The notes under the pieces were generated by a model. That model was given only the letters and a program-made list of their open reading frames with translations. It did no database searches and was not told the DNA's origin. A stretch of DNA of 64,000 nucleotides. Origin: Rhodoferax sp. Its GTDB lineage: Bacteria > Pseudomonadota > Gammaproteobacteria > Burkholderiales > Burkholderiaceae_C. This document shows positions 18,034 to 27,718 of the stretch, piece after piece; the first letter of the stretch is position 1; every line of letters begins with the position of its first letter. The stretch lies in contig JAUSNJ010000154.1 of NCBI GenBank assembly GCA_030645355.1, positions 1-64,000 of the forward strand, written 5' to 3'. Both the position numbers and the translations under genes were made by a program.

Positions 18034-18711
18034 TCAGGCCTGTGACGCCGGCGCACGTGCCAGCATGCGGCTCACGGAACGTGGGTCCATGCCGTACATG
18101 TCGGCAAACTCGTCCACCGTCTTGCCGCTGGCTTGGAAGGCCTGCAACAGAGCCTGAGTCTTGGCTGCACGCGCCTCCAGTTCGACCATCGCCTCATCCA
18201 GCACGGCGTTAGCGGCTTCGTCACGGCTGCGCACCCGCTCGGCATACGCGGCAGGCGTCAGGCCCGATGCCTCGCAGGCCTGCACGATGCGGGCGATCAA
18301 TTTGGGACGCAGGTCTTCCTTGCTGCGGGTCTGGCGGCGGCGAAAAACCTCCAGCAGGGCATGGTGCACATGCTCGGGCGCCATGGCTTCGACCGGCTGG
18401 CCGCTAAGGTCGTGGCGCTGTTCGCCGGACGCGACCGCCGTCAGGTAACGCGTGGAGCGGGTATGCAGGGAGAGTGCGGCCTTGAGGCTGTCGCGCTCAA
18501 ACACGTCGGGGTGCGCATCTTGCAGGTCCTGAAAAATGCCGCGTTTGAGGGGCAAGAAAACGGCGCCGAAGAGTTGGGGATACAGCTCGGCCATCTTTTC
18601 CAGCACGGGAAAGACATCCGGCTTGGCAGGCCGCTTGGGTATGGCGGCGGGCGAAACAGCTGGTTCGGTGGTTACAACCGGTTCAGTAGAAATTGGCAAG
18701 GGTTCTGTCAT
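18034..18711 (-). CDS. ProQ/FinO-family RNA chaperone
   Basis: 225 residues from ATG at 18711 (MTEPLPIST); a TTG 12 bases upstream extends the frame. A Pro/Thr-rich N-terminus precedes the FinO-like domain (about 30-140: FPVLEKMAELYPQLFG, PLKRGIFQDL, ALSLHTRSTRYLTAVASG with the conserved Arg/Tyr surface). The C-terminal part is helical with an HTH-like end (KTVDEFADMYGMDPRSVSRM). Family members bind structured sRNAs and mRNA 3' ends. Target RNAs are unknown. Confidence 0.88.
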   Translation of the reverse strand: MTEPLPISTEPVVTTEPAVSPAAIPKRPAKPDVFPVLEKMAELYPQLFGAVFLPLKRGIFQDLQDAHPDVFERDSLKAALSLHTRSTRYLTAVASGEQRHDLSGQPVEAMAPEHVHHALLEVFRRRQTRSKEDLRPKLIARIVQACEASGLTPAAYAERVRSRDEAANAVLDEAMVELEARAAKTQALLQAFQASGKTVDEFADMYGMDPRSVSRMLARAPASQA

Positions 18712-18785
18712 GACTGAATTCAAAAAGTGCGGGCAAAAACCCTAAGAAAAGCCCTCCATCATGCCAGCAATTGCATTTGCACCCC

Positions 18786-20012
18786 TCACTTGCCGGTACG
18801 CACCCCCACGCCCAGCGCGGCGCCTACGCTGAGCAGCAGCACCAGTGCGGCGCCCAGCAGCGTGGCACCGTACCAGCCGCGGTCCATGAAGACGCCGAAA
18901 ACGATGGGCGAAATGGCAAACCCCGTGTCCAGTCCCGAGTACACCAGGCCATAGACACGGCCGGTGGCGCCCTTGGGCGTGGCCTTCTTGATCATCATGT
19001 CACGTGACGGCCCGCCAATGCCCACAGCAAAGCCGGTGGCCGCCAGCACCACCATGGTGGCGGTGGCGCCCAGCCAGCCGGTACCACACACGGCCAGCAG
19101 TACCGCCCCAGTGGCCATCGCCATCGCCACTACGCGGTCGCTATTGGCCGCGCGGGCCGCGATGAAGCCGCCGACAAACATGCCCGCGGCGCCGCACAGC
19201 ATGTAGGCCGTGATGGTGTAGGTAGCCGACTCGAAGCTGATGCCATGCATGGCCTTGAGAATGGAAACCGCGAAGCTCTGCACCACGGCCAGCGTCATAG
19301 TCGACAGCAGAAAGAAGCCGAAGCACCACCACACCACGGGCAGCTTCATGAAGGCCATGTCGTGCTCGGCATGGCCCTTGGCCACCGCATGCGGATCACG
19401 GTGCGCCACCTGGGTGCTGAGCTTGTCGCGCTGCAGCACCATCAGGGCCAGAATGCCCACGTACATCAGCGCTGCGGCCACATAGGCATTGCGCCAGCCT
19501 ATGGTCGCGCCCAGGCTGGCAAAAAACACCGGTGCCGCGGCCCAGCCCAGGTTGCCGGTCAGCCCGTGCGCGCTGAAGGCGTGACCCAGGCGGGGCGCCG
19601 ATACCCGCTGGTTCAAAATCGTGAAGTCCACCGGGTGGAAGGTGGCGTTGCCCAGTCCGGCCAGCGCCGCCACGAACAACAGCCCGCCGTAGCCGGTGAC
19701 CATGGACGCCGCCACACATGCCGCAATGAAGATGCCCAGTGCCACAAACAGCAGGGGCCGCGCGCCCAGGCGGTCCACGACAAAGCCGGAACTGGCCTGG
19801 CCAACGCCAGAGACCACAAAAAACGTGCTCATCAACAGGCCCAGCTCCGAGTAACTCAGGCCAAACTCTTTCATGAACACCGGAAACATCAGCGGCAACA
19901 GCAGGTGGCCAAAGTGCGAGCTGGCATGGGCCAGGCCCACCAGGCCAATGATGGTGGCGTCCTGTTGCAGGGGCACGCTATTGGCGCCGGAAGGGAAGGT
20001 GGTAGCGGTCAT
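18786..20012 (-). CDS. MFS transporter (fosmidomycin-resistance-like)
   Basis: 408 residues from MTATTFPSGANSVPLQQDAT; about twelve helices. HFGHLLLPLMFPVFMKEFGL, near the N-terminus, and DRLGARPLL after helix 2 resemble the Fsr-type MFS group. It is divergent from the AraC regulator gene (103-bp gap), which may control it. The substrate is unknown. The longer open frame to 20264 runs through the divergent gene and is not credible. Confidence 0.87.
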   Translation of the reverse strand: MTATTFPSGANSVPLQQDATIIGLVGLAHASSHFGHLLLPLMFPVFMKEFGLSYSELGLLMSTFFVVSGVGQASSGFVVDRLGARPLLFVALGIFIAACVAASMVTGYGGLLFVAALAGLGNATFHPVDFTILNQRVSAPRLGHAFSAHGLTGNLGWAAAPVFFASLGATIGWRNAYVAAALMYVGILALMVLQRDKLSTQVAHRDPHAVAKGHAEHDMAFMKLPVVWWCFGFFLLSTMTLAVVQSFAVSILKAMHGISFESATYTITAYMLCGAAGMFVGGFIAARAANSDRVVAMAMATGAVLLAVCGTGWLGATATMVVLAATGFAVGIGGPSRDMMIKKATPKGATGRVYGLVYSGLDTGFAISPIVFGVFMDRGWYGATLLGAALVLLLSVGAALGVGVRTGK

Positions 20013-20115
20013 GCCGCAATGGTAGGCGTGGCGCACCCAGCAGGAATACGACAAACAGACAATAATCATCGAAATCCCGCCAACCCTGCCAATCCGTCGA
20101 CTAGCCCGCGCCGCC

Positions 20116-20940
20116 ATGACCCGCAAAACCCAATTGACCCCAGTACCGTACGACAACTCCAGCAGTCGCGCCCCGACCCTGGCGCGCCCGGTGCGCAGTC
20201 GGGCCCGCACGTTGGCCATGGACGCGCACATCGAGCCGCACCAGCACACCTGGTCGCAGTTCACCTACTGCGCCAGCGGGCTGATGCAGGTTACCGTCAC
20301 CCAGGGCGAGGTACAAACCACCTTCATCGTTCCACCATCGCGCGCGCTGTGGATTCCCCCCCATGTGCAGCACACGGTGGTGGTGCTGGAGTCCGCGGAA
20401 TTGCGCAACATCGATCTGCACCCCAGCGTGACACCCGCCGACTGGAGCGACTGCCGGGTGCTGGTGGTCAGCAAGCTGCTGCGGGAGCTGATACACAGCC
20501 TGGAAGACTCTGTCCCGGGCACCCGCGATGCGGCGCTGATGGCGCTCACGGTCGACGAAATGGCCAGCGCCACGACACAGGCGCTGGGCGTGCCCATGCC
20601 CCACCCGGAGCATGGCGACAAGCGCCTGCGCGCCCTGTGCGAGGCCGTACTGCGCAACCCGGCGGAAAAGTCCCAGCTCAGCGAATGGGTGGCCCAGGTT
20701 GGTGCCAGCGAGCGCACGGTGGCACGGCTTTTCAGGGATGAGTTGGGCACCAACTTTCAGCAATGGCGCCAGCAGGCCATCCTGGCACACGCCCTGCCCC
20801 TGCTGGCACGCGGCATACCCATCAGTCAGGTGGCTGCCGCCAGCGGCTACGCCAGTGACAGTGCGTTCAGTGCCATGTTCAAACTGGCCATGGGCAAGGC
20901 GCCGAGTCACTTCCAGACCAAAACACTATCAAAACAATAG
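20116..20940 (+). CDS. AraC family transcriptional regulator (cupin N-domain)
   Basis: 274 residues: cupin-like sensor (about 25-110; EPHQHTWSQFTYCASG, IPPHVQHTV) followed by a double-HTH AraC domain (about 165-270; SERTVARLFRDELGTNFQQW and SQVAAASGYASDSAFSAMFK). It is divergent from an MFS exporter and is followed after 11 bp by a LigB/DODA-type dioxygenase, so it probably controls one or both. Confidence 0.92.
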   Translation: MTRKTQLTPVPYDNSSSRAPTLARPVRSRARTLAMDAHIEPHQHTWSQFTYCASGLMQVTVTQGEVQTTFIVPPSRALWIPPHVQHTVVVLESAELRNIDLHPSVTPADWSDCRVLVVSKLLRELIHSLEDSVPGTRDAALMALTVDEMASATTQALGVPMPHPEHGDKRLRALCEAVLRNPAEKSQLSEWVAQVGASERTVARLFRDELGTNFQQWRQQAILAHALPLLARGIPISQVAAASGYASDSAFSAMFKLAMGKAPSHFQTKTLSKQ

Positions 20941-20951
20941 TCCTGCTTACC

Positions 20952-21863
20952 ATGCAACGCCGAACCACATTGGCCACATTGGCCGCCTTACCCGGAGTTT
21001 TTATGACCACACTGGCAGACGCCGCCCGCTCTCCACTGCTCCAAGCCCTCAAGCCCTCGCCGCGCATGCCGGTTTTGTTCGTCGGCCACGGCAGCCCCAT
21101 GAACGCCATTGAAGACAATGCCTGGCGGCGCGGCTGGCAAACCATAGGCACCGAACTGCTGGCGCGCGCCGAGCGGCCCCAACTGGTTTTGTGTATTTCG
21201 GCGCACTGGCTGACCCGGGGCGGTTGGCAGATCACCGGCATGCCCGCGCCCAAAACCATCCACGACTTTGGCGGCTTTCCGCAGGCCCTGTTTGACCAGC
21301 AATACCCGGCACCTGGCGCGCCGGTGGTTGCTGCCAGCCTAGCCAAGGAGCTGAAGTCCCCCACTACGAGCGCACCGCTGAGCGTGGACCTGGATACCTG
21401 GGGCCTGGACCATGGCACCTGGTCCGTGCTCAAGCCCATGTTCCCCAAGGCGGACATTCCCGTGCTGCAGCTGAGCATGGACTACAGCCGTCCGGCCAGC
21501 GAGCACTACGCACTGGGGCGGCAACTGCAGGCGCTGCGTGAACGCGGTGTGCTGATCGTGGGCAGTGGCAACACGGTGCACAACCTGCGGGCCATGCGCC
21601 GGGACGCAGCCGACAACCAGGCATACGACTGGGCCGTGCAATTTGACACGGTGGTGCAGGACCAGATCAGCAAAGGCCAGCTCGACGCCCTGCAAAACTT
21701 CCAGACCCTGGGCGCCGTGGCCCAACAGGCCCACCCCACCTACGAGCACTATCTGCCGCTGCTGTATGCCGCGGGTGCGGCCCGCACCTCCGATTCGCCG
21801 CGTTTTTTCAACACTGGCTACCAGGGGGCGGCGATATCGATGCGGTCGGTGCTGTGGGGCTGA
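20952..21863 (+). CDS. ygiD: LigB/DODA-type extradiol dioxygenase (YgiD family), Tat-like leader
   Basis: 303 residues. The YgiD/4,5-DOPA dioxygenase family is recognised by FVGHGSPMNAIEDN, LCISAHWLTRGG, DHGTWSVLKPMFP and VGSGNTVHNL, which hold the His/Glu metal site. E. coli YgiD is cytoplasmic; here MQRRTTLATLAALPGVFMTT, a twin-Arg start followed by a hydrophobic stretch, suggests Tat export, though an internal ATG (residue 18) would give a leaderless form. It lies 11 bp after the AraC gene. Its substrate is presumably a catechol but is not determined. Confidence 0.85.
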   Translation: MQRRTTLATLAALPGVFMTTLADAARSPLLQALKPSPRMPVLFVGHGSPMNAIEDNAWRRGWQTIGTELLARAERPQLVLCISAHWLTRGGWQITGMPAPKTIHDFGGFPQALFDQQYPAPGAPVVAASLAKELKSPTTSAPLSVDLDTWGLDHGTWSVLKPMFPKADIPVLQLSMDYSRPASEHYALGRQLQALRERGVLIVGSGNTVHNLRAMRRDAADNQAYDWAVQFDTVVQDQISKGQLDALQNFQTLGAVAQQAHPTYEHYLPLLYAAGAARTSDSPRFFNTGYQGAAISMRSVLWG

Positions 21864-21984
21864 CCTAGGGTTCCTACGCAGATGAGAGGCTCGGCCAAGG
21901 TGCGATACTTGGCGTTATGGATTTGAAACAATAATCCATAGAAAATGGAACGCCTTTCCATTTAATAAACCAGAGCCAGTGGAT

Positions 21985-23496
21985 ATGACCAGACACATCA
22001 CAATGAAGCACACATTGTGTTACGGAAGTGCGAACCTCTTGGGCAGTGGAGCCCTGGCCATCAGTGGCGCCTGGTTGATCTACTTCTATACGACATTCTG
22101 CAACCTGTCGGTCGTGGAAGCCGCGGCCATCTTCTCGGTCGCAAGCATCTTGGACGCGATCAGCAACCCGGTAATGGGGTACATCAGCGACAACTTCTAC
22201 AACACCAAGATCGGAAGACGGTTTGGGCGACGGCGATTTTTCATCCTCATCGGCATACCGCTGGTTCTGTTGTATCCGCTGATGTGGATCCAGGGCTTTG
22301 GCTTCTGGTACTACCTGACCATGTACGCACTGTTTGAGCTGGTTTACACCTCGATCATGGTTCCGTACGAGACGTTGGCCACCGAAATGACGACGGACTT
22401 TGCGGTGCGTTCCAAACTGACCGGGTCCAAAGCCATGTTTGGCAAAGGTGCGAACTTCCTCGCGGCGTTCATTCCTGCTCAGCTCTTTCTCATCTACAGC
22501 AAAGAGTCCCCCACCCCCTTCCTGCTGACTGGCATCATCTACGCCGTCATCATGTCAGGAGCCATGCTGGCCCTGTATCTGACATCCTGGGAGCGCCCGT
22601 TCAATGAGGTTGCACAGGAGCGAACGGCAAGCCTGTGGCAGGCGCTGAAAAAACTGTGTGTCGACATGGCATCCACGTTTCACCTGAAGATTTTTCGCAA
22701 ACATTTGGGAATGTACTTGCTGGGTTTTGGTGCCGAATGGCTGTTTGCGTCGGCCTTCACCTACTTCATTATTTTTGGTTTGGGGCAGGACAAGCACATC
22801 GTTGCCTACCTCAATGGCTTCAGTTCCGTGATGCAATTGGGCTCGACCTTGCTGTTCATCGCCATCTGCATCCGAATGGGATTTGCGAGGCCGTACCGGA
22901 TTGCCCTCACCATTGTCTGCGTCAGCGTATTGGGCTATACCGCGCTGTATTTTTTGGGCTGGTCACAACAAACCACCGTCATTGCATTGTTTGCTATCAC
23001 AGCGGTGTTTGGACTCGGCACCGGCGGCGTTTACTACATTCCCTGGACCGTCTACACGTTCCTGGCCGATGTGGATGAAGTGCTGACCGGCAGACGACGC
23101 GAAGGCATATACGCCGGTGCCATGACCTTTGCCGGCAAGTTGACGCGCTCGGTCGTGGTATTCGGGATGGGCTGGACGCTCAGCCAATTTGGATTTCTCT
23201 CGGGTCAGGCCACACAACCGGAGACTGCGGTGCAGGCGATTGTTGGCGTCTTCACACTGGGTGTCATTGGTTTGGCTTTGGGCGGCATCTACTACACAAC
23301 GCAAATGAAACTGGATCGGAAGAACCACGCCGTTTTATTGGAAGAAATTGCACGCATCAAGGCAGGGGGAAAGATTGCCGAAGTGCCCGCCCATGCCCGA
23401 GCGGTTGCCGAAGAATTGACCGGCTGGAAATATGAACAATGTTGGGGTAATAATTCGTTGGCAACTACCCGAAACAGCCATGCACATTCGAATTGA
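21985..23496 (+). CDS. GPH-family sugar:cation symporter
   Basis: 503 residues from ATG at 21985; a GTG six bases earlier and an ATG at 22003 (MKHTLCYGSANL) are alternatives and no clear ribosome site decides. About twelve helices; the GPH features ISNPVMGYISDN, GRRFGRRRFFILIG and VPYETLATEMT are visible. Carriers of this family import glycosides, pentosides or hexuronides. Composition is visibly less GC-rich than adjacent genes and no sugar catabolic genes are near, which hints at separate acquisition. Its 3' end overlaps the next start by 17 bases. Confidence 0.85.
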   Translation: MTRHITMKHTLCYGSANLLGSGALAISGAWLIYFYTTFCNLSVVEAAAIFSVASILDAISNPVMGYISDNFYNTKIGRRFGRRRFFILIGIPLVLLYPLMWIQGFGFWYYLTMYALFELVYTSIMVPYETLATEMTTDFAVRSKLTGSKAMFGKGANFLAAFIPAQLFLIYSKESPTPFLLTGIIYAVIMSGAMLALYLTSWERPFNEVAQERTASLWQALKKLCVDMASTFHLKIFRKHLGMYLLGFGAEWLFASAFTYFIIFGLGQDKHIVAYLNGFSSVMQLGSTLLFIAICIRMGFARPYRIALTIVCVSVLGYTALYFLGWSQQTTVIALFAITAVFGLGTGGVYYIPWTVYTFLADVDEVLTGRRREGIYAGAMTFAGKLTRSVVVFGMGWTLSQFGFLSGQATQPETAVQAIVGVFTLGVIGLALGGIYYTTQMKLDRKNHAVLLEEIARIKAGGKIAEVPAHARAVAEELTGWKYEQCWGNNSLATTRNSHAHSN

Positions 23497-23935
23497 CGAC
23501 CTCACCGGCCCTGAAGTCCATGGCCTGCTGGAGGAACACCTGCACCATATGCGCCAGCTCTCTCCGCCCGAGAGCGTGCACGCGCTGGACCTGGATGGTC
23601 TCCGCAAACCCGAGATCACGTTTTGGACCATCTGGTCAGGCGCCGAACTGCTGGGCAGCGGCGCGCTCAAGGAACTCAGCCCCGACCACGGCGAGATCAA
23701 GTCCATGCGCACCGCAGCAAAGCACCGCAACAAGGGCGCGGCCAAGGCCATGATGGTCCATATCCTGGCCGAAGCGCGCAAACGCTCGTACGGCCGCCTC
23801 AGCCTGGAAACCGGCTCGGTACCGGGCTTTGAGCCCGCCATCAAGCTCTACGAAGGATTTGGCTTCCAACGCTGCGGGCCGTTCGCCGACTACCCCGAAG
23901 ACCCCTACAGCGTCTTCATGACAAGGGCACTGTAA
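23480..23935 (+). CDS. GNAT family N-acetyltransferase
   Basis: 151 residues from MHIRIDDLTGPEVHGLLEEH. Acetyl-CoA motif A is visible as MRTAAKHRNKGAAKAMM, and the C-terminal strand region FEPAIKLYEGFGFQRCGPF is typical of small GNATs such as the YsnE/PhnO-like group. It overlaps the symporter's stop by 17 bp, suggesting coupled translation. Substrate unknown. Confidence 0.9.
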   Translation: MHIRIDDLTGPEVHGLLEEHLHHMRQLSPPESVHALDLDGLRKPEITFWTIWSGAELLGSGALKELSPDHGEIKSMRTAAKHRNKGAAKAMMVHILAEARKRSYGRLSLETGSVPGFEPAIKLYEGFGFQRCGPFADYPEDPYSVFMTRAL

Positions 23936-23955
23936 AACACCTTGGCCAACGGGTT

Positions 23956-24375
23956 TTACCAGCGGCCGACGTAACGGCCGTTGGAAGTCATTGCGCAGTA
24001 GCGTCCCACCACATAGCTGCCGTCGGGACACTGCGTGTACTGGTTGTCGTTGCGAATGTTGTCCCGCCGCCGCTCTACCGGCGAGGGCACCATGTCCAGT
24101 GGGCTTTGCAGTTGGTTGTTGAACGGTGTGCTATCCACCCGCGCCGGCTCCGACAAGGGACGTGGGTGTTGCACACGCGCCGACGGCGGTACGGCGGTCT
24201 GACCGGCAATATAGCTGCCATTGGGCAGCAAGACACACACGCTGCCGCCCACGTACTGGCCATTGGGGCACTGCGTGCACACCGCACCTTCCACCAACTG
24301 ACCGTTGGGGCAGACGGTGCGGGCGCTGACGGTGCAGGCGTTCAGTGCGACCAGCAGGGCTAGAAGACGCTTCAT
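23956..24375 (-). CDS. Secreted protein with repeated CPNGxYVGGxxC modules
   Basis: 139 residues from MKRLLALLVALNACTVSART, a Sec signal peptide. The mature protein consists of about four short units: CPNGQLVEGAVC, CPNGQYVGGSVC, LPNGSYIAGQ, and after a Pro/Arg-rich linker CPDGSYVVGRYC with a final SNGRYVGRW. Paired Cys suggest disulphide-linked beta hairpins. I do not recognise a named family. It lies just downstream of clpB on the same strand but is probably independent. Confidence 0.8.
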   Translation of the reverse strand: MKRLLALLVALNACTVSARTVCPNGQLVEGAVCTQCPNGQYVGGSVCVLLPNGSYIAGQTAVPPSARVQHPRPLSEPARVDSTPFNNQLQSPLDMVPSPVERRRDNIRNDNQYTQCPDGSYVVGRYCAMTSNGRYVGRW

Positions 24376-24425
24376 GGTTTGAGATGCTATCGGTGCGCTG
24401 ACGCTTGTCAAGCCACCGTGCGCCA

Positions 24426-27026
24426 TCAATTGAAGCTGAACTGCCCGGGTGCCTGAATCGTATCCACACCCACGTTGATGGTGTCCTTGGGCGCAAACTT
24501 GCCTTCCAGCAACAGCTTGGACAGCGGGTTCTCAATGCGCTGCTGGATCGCGCGCTTGAGTGGCCGCGCACCAAACACCGGGTCGAAGCCGACCTTGGCC
24601 AGTTCGGCCACCGCCGCGTCGGACACCACCAGGCCCAGGTCCATCTTGGCCAGGCGGGTCATCAGCACCTGCAACTGGATCTTGGCGATATTGGCGATGT
24701 GGGTGGCGTCCAGCGAATGGAAGACCACGGTCTCGTCAATGCGGTTCAAAAACTCGGGGCGGAAGTGGTTCTTCAGCTCACCGGTCACCGCATCTTTCAC
24801 GTCCTCATAGTCGTCACCGACCATGGCCTGGATCATTTGCGAGCCAATGTTGCTGGTCATCACGATGATGGTGTTCTTGAAGTCCACAGTGCGGCCCTGG
24901 CCATCGGTCAGGCGGCCATCGTCCAGCACCTGCAGCAGTACGTTGAACACGTCGGGGTGGGCCTTTTCCACCTCGTCGAGCAGCAGAACGGCATAGGGTT
25001 TGCGGCGCACGGCTTCGGTCAGGTAGCCGCCCTCCTCGTAGCCCACATAGCCGGGGGGCGCACCGATCAAACGGGCCACGGAGTGCTTCTCCATGAACTC
25101 GCTCATGTCGATGCGGATCAGGTGGTCTTCGCTGTCAAACAGGAAACCGGCCAGCGCCTTGCACAACTCGGTCTTGCCCACGCCGGTGGGGCCCAGGAAC
25201 AGGAAGGAGCCGGTGGGGCGGTTTGGATCGGAGAGGCCCGAGCGCGAACGGCGGATAGCGTTGGCGACGGCCGCAATGGCCTCGTTCTGGCCGATGACGC
25301 GGTCATGCAGCTTGGCTTCCATCTGCAGCAGCTTGTCCTTCTCGCCCTGCATCATCTTGGCCACGGGGATGCCGGTGGCACGACTGACCACTTCGGCAAT
25401 TTCCTCGGCGCCGACCATGGTGCGCAGCAGTTGGGCGCGGCCACCATCCTTGGCGTTCTTGGCCTTGCCGGCCTCTTGCGCCTGGGCATCTTTCAGGCGC
25501 TTTTCCAGCTCGGGCAGCTTGCCGTATTGCAGCTCGCCGGCCTTGTTGAAGTCGCCCTTGTCGGTCAACTCCTTGATCTGGAAGCGCAGCTTTTCCACCT
25601 CTTGCATGATGGTCTTCGACCCTTGGGCCTGGGCCTTCTCGGCCTTCCAGATTTCGTCCAGGTCCGCAATCTCTTTTTGCAGCGCGGTGATCTCTTCGTT
25701 GATCAGCTCCAGGCGCTTTTGCGAGGCTTCGTCTTTCTCGCGCTTCACGGCTTCGCGCTCAATCTGCAGCTGGATCAGGCGGCGGTCCTTCTTGTCCATG
25801 ACCTCGGGCTTGGAGTCCAGCTCAATCTTGATCTTGGAGGCGGCTTCGTCGATCAGGTCGATGGCCTTGTCGGGCAAGAAGCGGTCCGTGATGTAGCGGT
25901 TGGACAGCTCGGCCGCAGCCACGATGGCCGGGTCGGTGATCTGCACGCCGTGGTGGGTTTCATAACGCTCTTTCAGGCCGCGCAGGATGGCGATGGTGGC
26001 TTCCACCGTCGGCTCGCCCACCAGAATCTTCTGGAAGCGGCGTTCCAGCGCGGCGTCTTTCTCGATGTATTTGCGGTATTCGTCCAGTGTGGTGGCGCCC
26101 ACGCAATGCAACTCGCCACGGGCCAGTGCGGGTTTCAGCATATTGCCGGCGTCCATGGCGCCTTCGGCCTTGCCGGCGCCGACCATGGTGTGCAGTTCGT
26201 CAATGAAGACGATGGTCTGGCCTTCATCCTTGGCCAGATCTTTCAGCACATTCTTCAGGCGCTCTTCAAACTCACCGCGGAACTTGGCACCAGCCAGCAG
26301 CGCGGCCATGTCCAGGCTCAGCACGCGTTTGCCCTTCAGCGAATCGGGCACCGCGCCGTCCACAATGCGCTGGGCCAGGCCTTCCACAATGGCGGTCTTG
26401 CCGACACCGGGCTCGCCGATCAGCACCGGGTTGTTCTTGGTGCGGCGTTGCAGCACTTGGATGGCGCGGCGGATCTCGTCGTCGCGGCCAATCACTGAGT
26501 CCAGCTTGCCCAGGCGGGCGCGCTCGGTCAGGTCGATACAGTATTTTTTCAGCGACTCGCGCTGCTCTTCGGCATCGGCGCTGTCCACATTTTGGCCGCC
26601 GCGCACGGCGTCAATGGCGCTCTCCAGGCTCTTGCGCGTCATGCCGTTGGCACGGGCGATGTTGGCCACCTCAATCTTGCTGTCAGCCAGCGCCAGCAGG
26701 AACAATTCACCCGCCACAAACTGGTCACCACGCTTGATGGCTTCCTTCTCGGAGGCCTGCAACAGGACGCCCACGTCCCGGTCCACGGAAACCTGTTCCT
26801 GGCCCTGAACCTGGGGCTGTTTCTTCATGTAGGCCTCTGCGGCTGTCAGCAGCTGGGGCACGTTGACACCAGCGCGCTGAAGCAGCGCCCTGGGGCCGTC
26901 GTCCTGGCGCAGCATGGCCACCAGCACATGGGCTGGGGTGATGTAGGCATGGTCGTTGCCCAAGGCAAGGCTCTGGGCTTCGCCCAAGGCTTCCTGGAAC
27001 TTGGTGGTGAGTTTTTCGATTCGCAT
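24426..27026 (-). CDS. clpB: ATP-dependent disaggregase ClpB
   Basis: 866 residues, full length. N-domain (1-150), first AAA with [13 protein letters not shown] (about 205), the coiled-coil middle domain (about 400-540) and second AAA with [14 protein letters not shown] (about 610). With DnaK it solubilises aggregated proteins after heat stress. GGAGG precedes the ATG by eight bases, and a sigma-32-like promoter lies further upstream. Its position next to moaE matches related Burkholderiales. Confidence 0.98.
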   Translation of the reverse strand: MRIEKLTTKFQEALGEAQSLALGNDHAYITPAHVLVAMLRQDDGPRALLQRAGVNVPQLLTAAEAYMKKQPQVQGQEQVSVDRDVGVLLQASEKEAIKRGDQFVAGELFLLALADSKIEVANIARANGMTRKSLESAIDAVRGGQNVDSADAEEQRESLKKYCIDLTERARLGKLDSVIGRDDEIRRAIQVLQRRTKNNPVLIGEPGVGKTAIVEGLAQRIVDGAVPDSLKGKRVLSLDMAALLAGAKFRGEFEERLKNVLKDLAKDEGQTIVFIDELHTMVGAGKAEGAMDAGNMLKPALARGELHCVGATTLDEYRKYIEKDAALERRFQKILVGEPTVEATIAILRGLKERYETHHGVQITDPAIVAAAELSNRYITDRFLPDKAIDLIDEAASKIKIELDSKPEVMDKKDRRLIQLQIEREAVKREKDEASQKRLELINEEITALQKEIADLDEIWKAEKAQAQGSKTIMQEVEKLRFQIKELTDKGDFNKAGELQYGKLPELEKRLKDAQAQEAGKAKNAKDGGRAQLLRTMVGAEEIAEVVSRATGIPVAKMMQGEKDKLLQMEAKLHDRVIGQNEAIAAVANAIRRSRSGLSDPNRPTGSFLFLGPTGVGKTELCKALAGFLFDSEDHLIRIDMSEFMEKHSVARLIGAPPGYVGYEEGGYLTEAVRRKPYAVLLLDEVEKAHPDVFNVLLQVLDDGRLTDGQGRTVDFKNTIIVMTSNIGSQMIQAMVGDDYEDVKDAVTGELKNHFRPEFLNRIDETVVFHSLDATHIANIAKIQLQVLMTRLAKMDLGLVVSDAAVAELAKVGFDPVFGARPLKRAIQQRIENPLSKLLLEGKFAPKDTINVGVDTIQAPGQFSFN

Positions 27027-27050
27027 AGATAAATCCTCCGGTTGGCCTAG

Positions 27051-27078
27051 ACCTTGGGCTCACTGGGTGTATTTCAAG
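27051..27078 (-). promoter_or_regulatory. Sigma-32-like heat-shock promoter of clpB
   Basis: On the minus strand CTTGAAA (27078-27072) is followed, after 13 bases, by CCCAAGGT (27058-27051), close to the consensus CTTGAAA-N13-CCCCATNT. It lies 25-52 bp before the clpB start, which fits heat-shock control. Confidence 0.65.
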
Positions 27079-27115
27079 CCCCTTTGTGGCAGTGCGACCT
27101 GACTAAAATCAAAGG

Positions 27116-27718
27116 ATGGACATCCGCCAGCTCTCGGTTCGCTATCACCAGGACCACGATCGCATCCTGATGCGCATCAACACCAGCGCGGGAGACGAAG
27201 TGCAGATGTGGCTGACCCGGCGCCTTCTGCTCAGTCTTTGGCCCCTGCTGAACCGCGTCGTCATTGACCACCTGGCGATTCCGGCCGATGCCAGGACCGA
27301 CGGATTTGTCGACCTGGCGGCCATGGGTCCCAGTACGCGAAAAATGCTCGCCGACATGCGCCAGCAGGAGGCCATGCAAGATGCCGATTTTGTGACACCC
27401 TACCGCAATGACTCCACCAACCGGCCGCTGGGCGACACGCCGCTGCTGGTCACCGAGGTCAGTTTGACACCCAAAGGCGATGGTCTGATGCTGATGAACT
27501 TCAAGGAACAGTTAGACGAGCCACCGCCTTCACGCGGCTTCCAGCTGGAATTGCCGGCGGACCTGGTGTTTGGCATCATCCAGCTGCTCAGCCAGTCGCT
27601 GGAGCAAGCGCAGTGGAAGGTTGGTGCTGAACCATCGGCTCCCGTGCACATCGTCGAAGCGGCGGCCGAGGAAATTGACCTCAGCCCCGATGCGACCCGG
27701 CCGACGTATTTGAATTGA
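27116..27718 (+). CDS. Conserved-looking hypothetical protein
   Basis: 200 residues, soluble, no signal peptide. MDIRQLSVRYHQDHDRILMR begins a beta-rich section; DEVQMWLTRRLLLSLWPLLN looks amphipathic. I do not recognise the family. It is divergent from clpB and its 3' end overlaps the convergent moaE by 38 bases. Codon use resembles the neighbours, supporting a real gene. Confidence 0.75.
   Translation: MDIRQLSVRYHQDHDRILMRINTSAGDEVQMWLTRRLLLSLWPLLNRVVIDHLAIPADARTDGFVDLAAMGPSTRKMLADMRQQEAMQDADFVTPYRNDSTNRPLGDTPLLVTEVSLTPKGDGLMLMNFKEQLDEPPPSRGFQLELPADLVFGIIQLLSQSLEQAQWKVGAEPSAPVHIVEAAAEEIDLSPDATRPTYLN

Noticed and set aside
24405-26498. 697-codon plus-strand ORF
   Set aside because: Antisense shadow of clpB with no recognisable domains.
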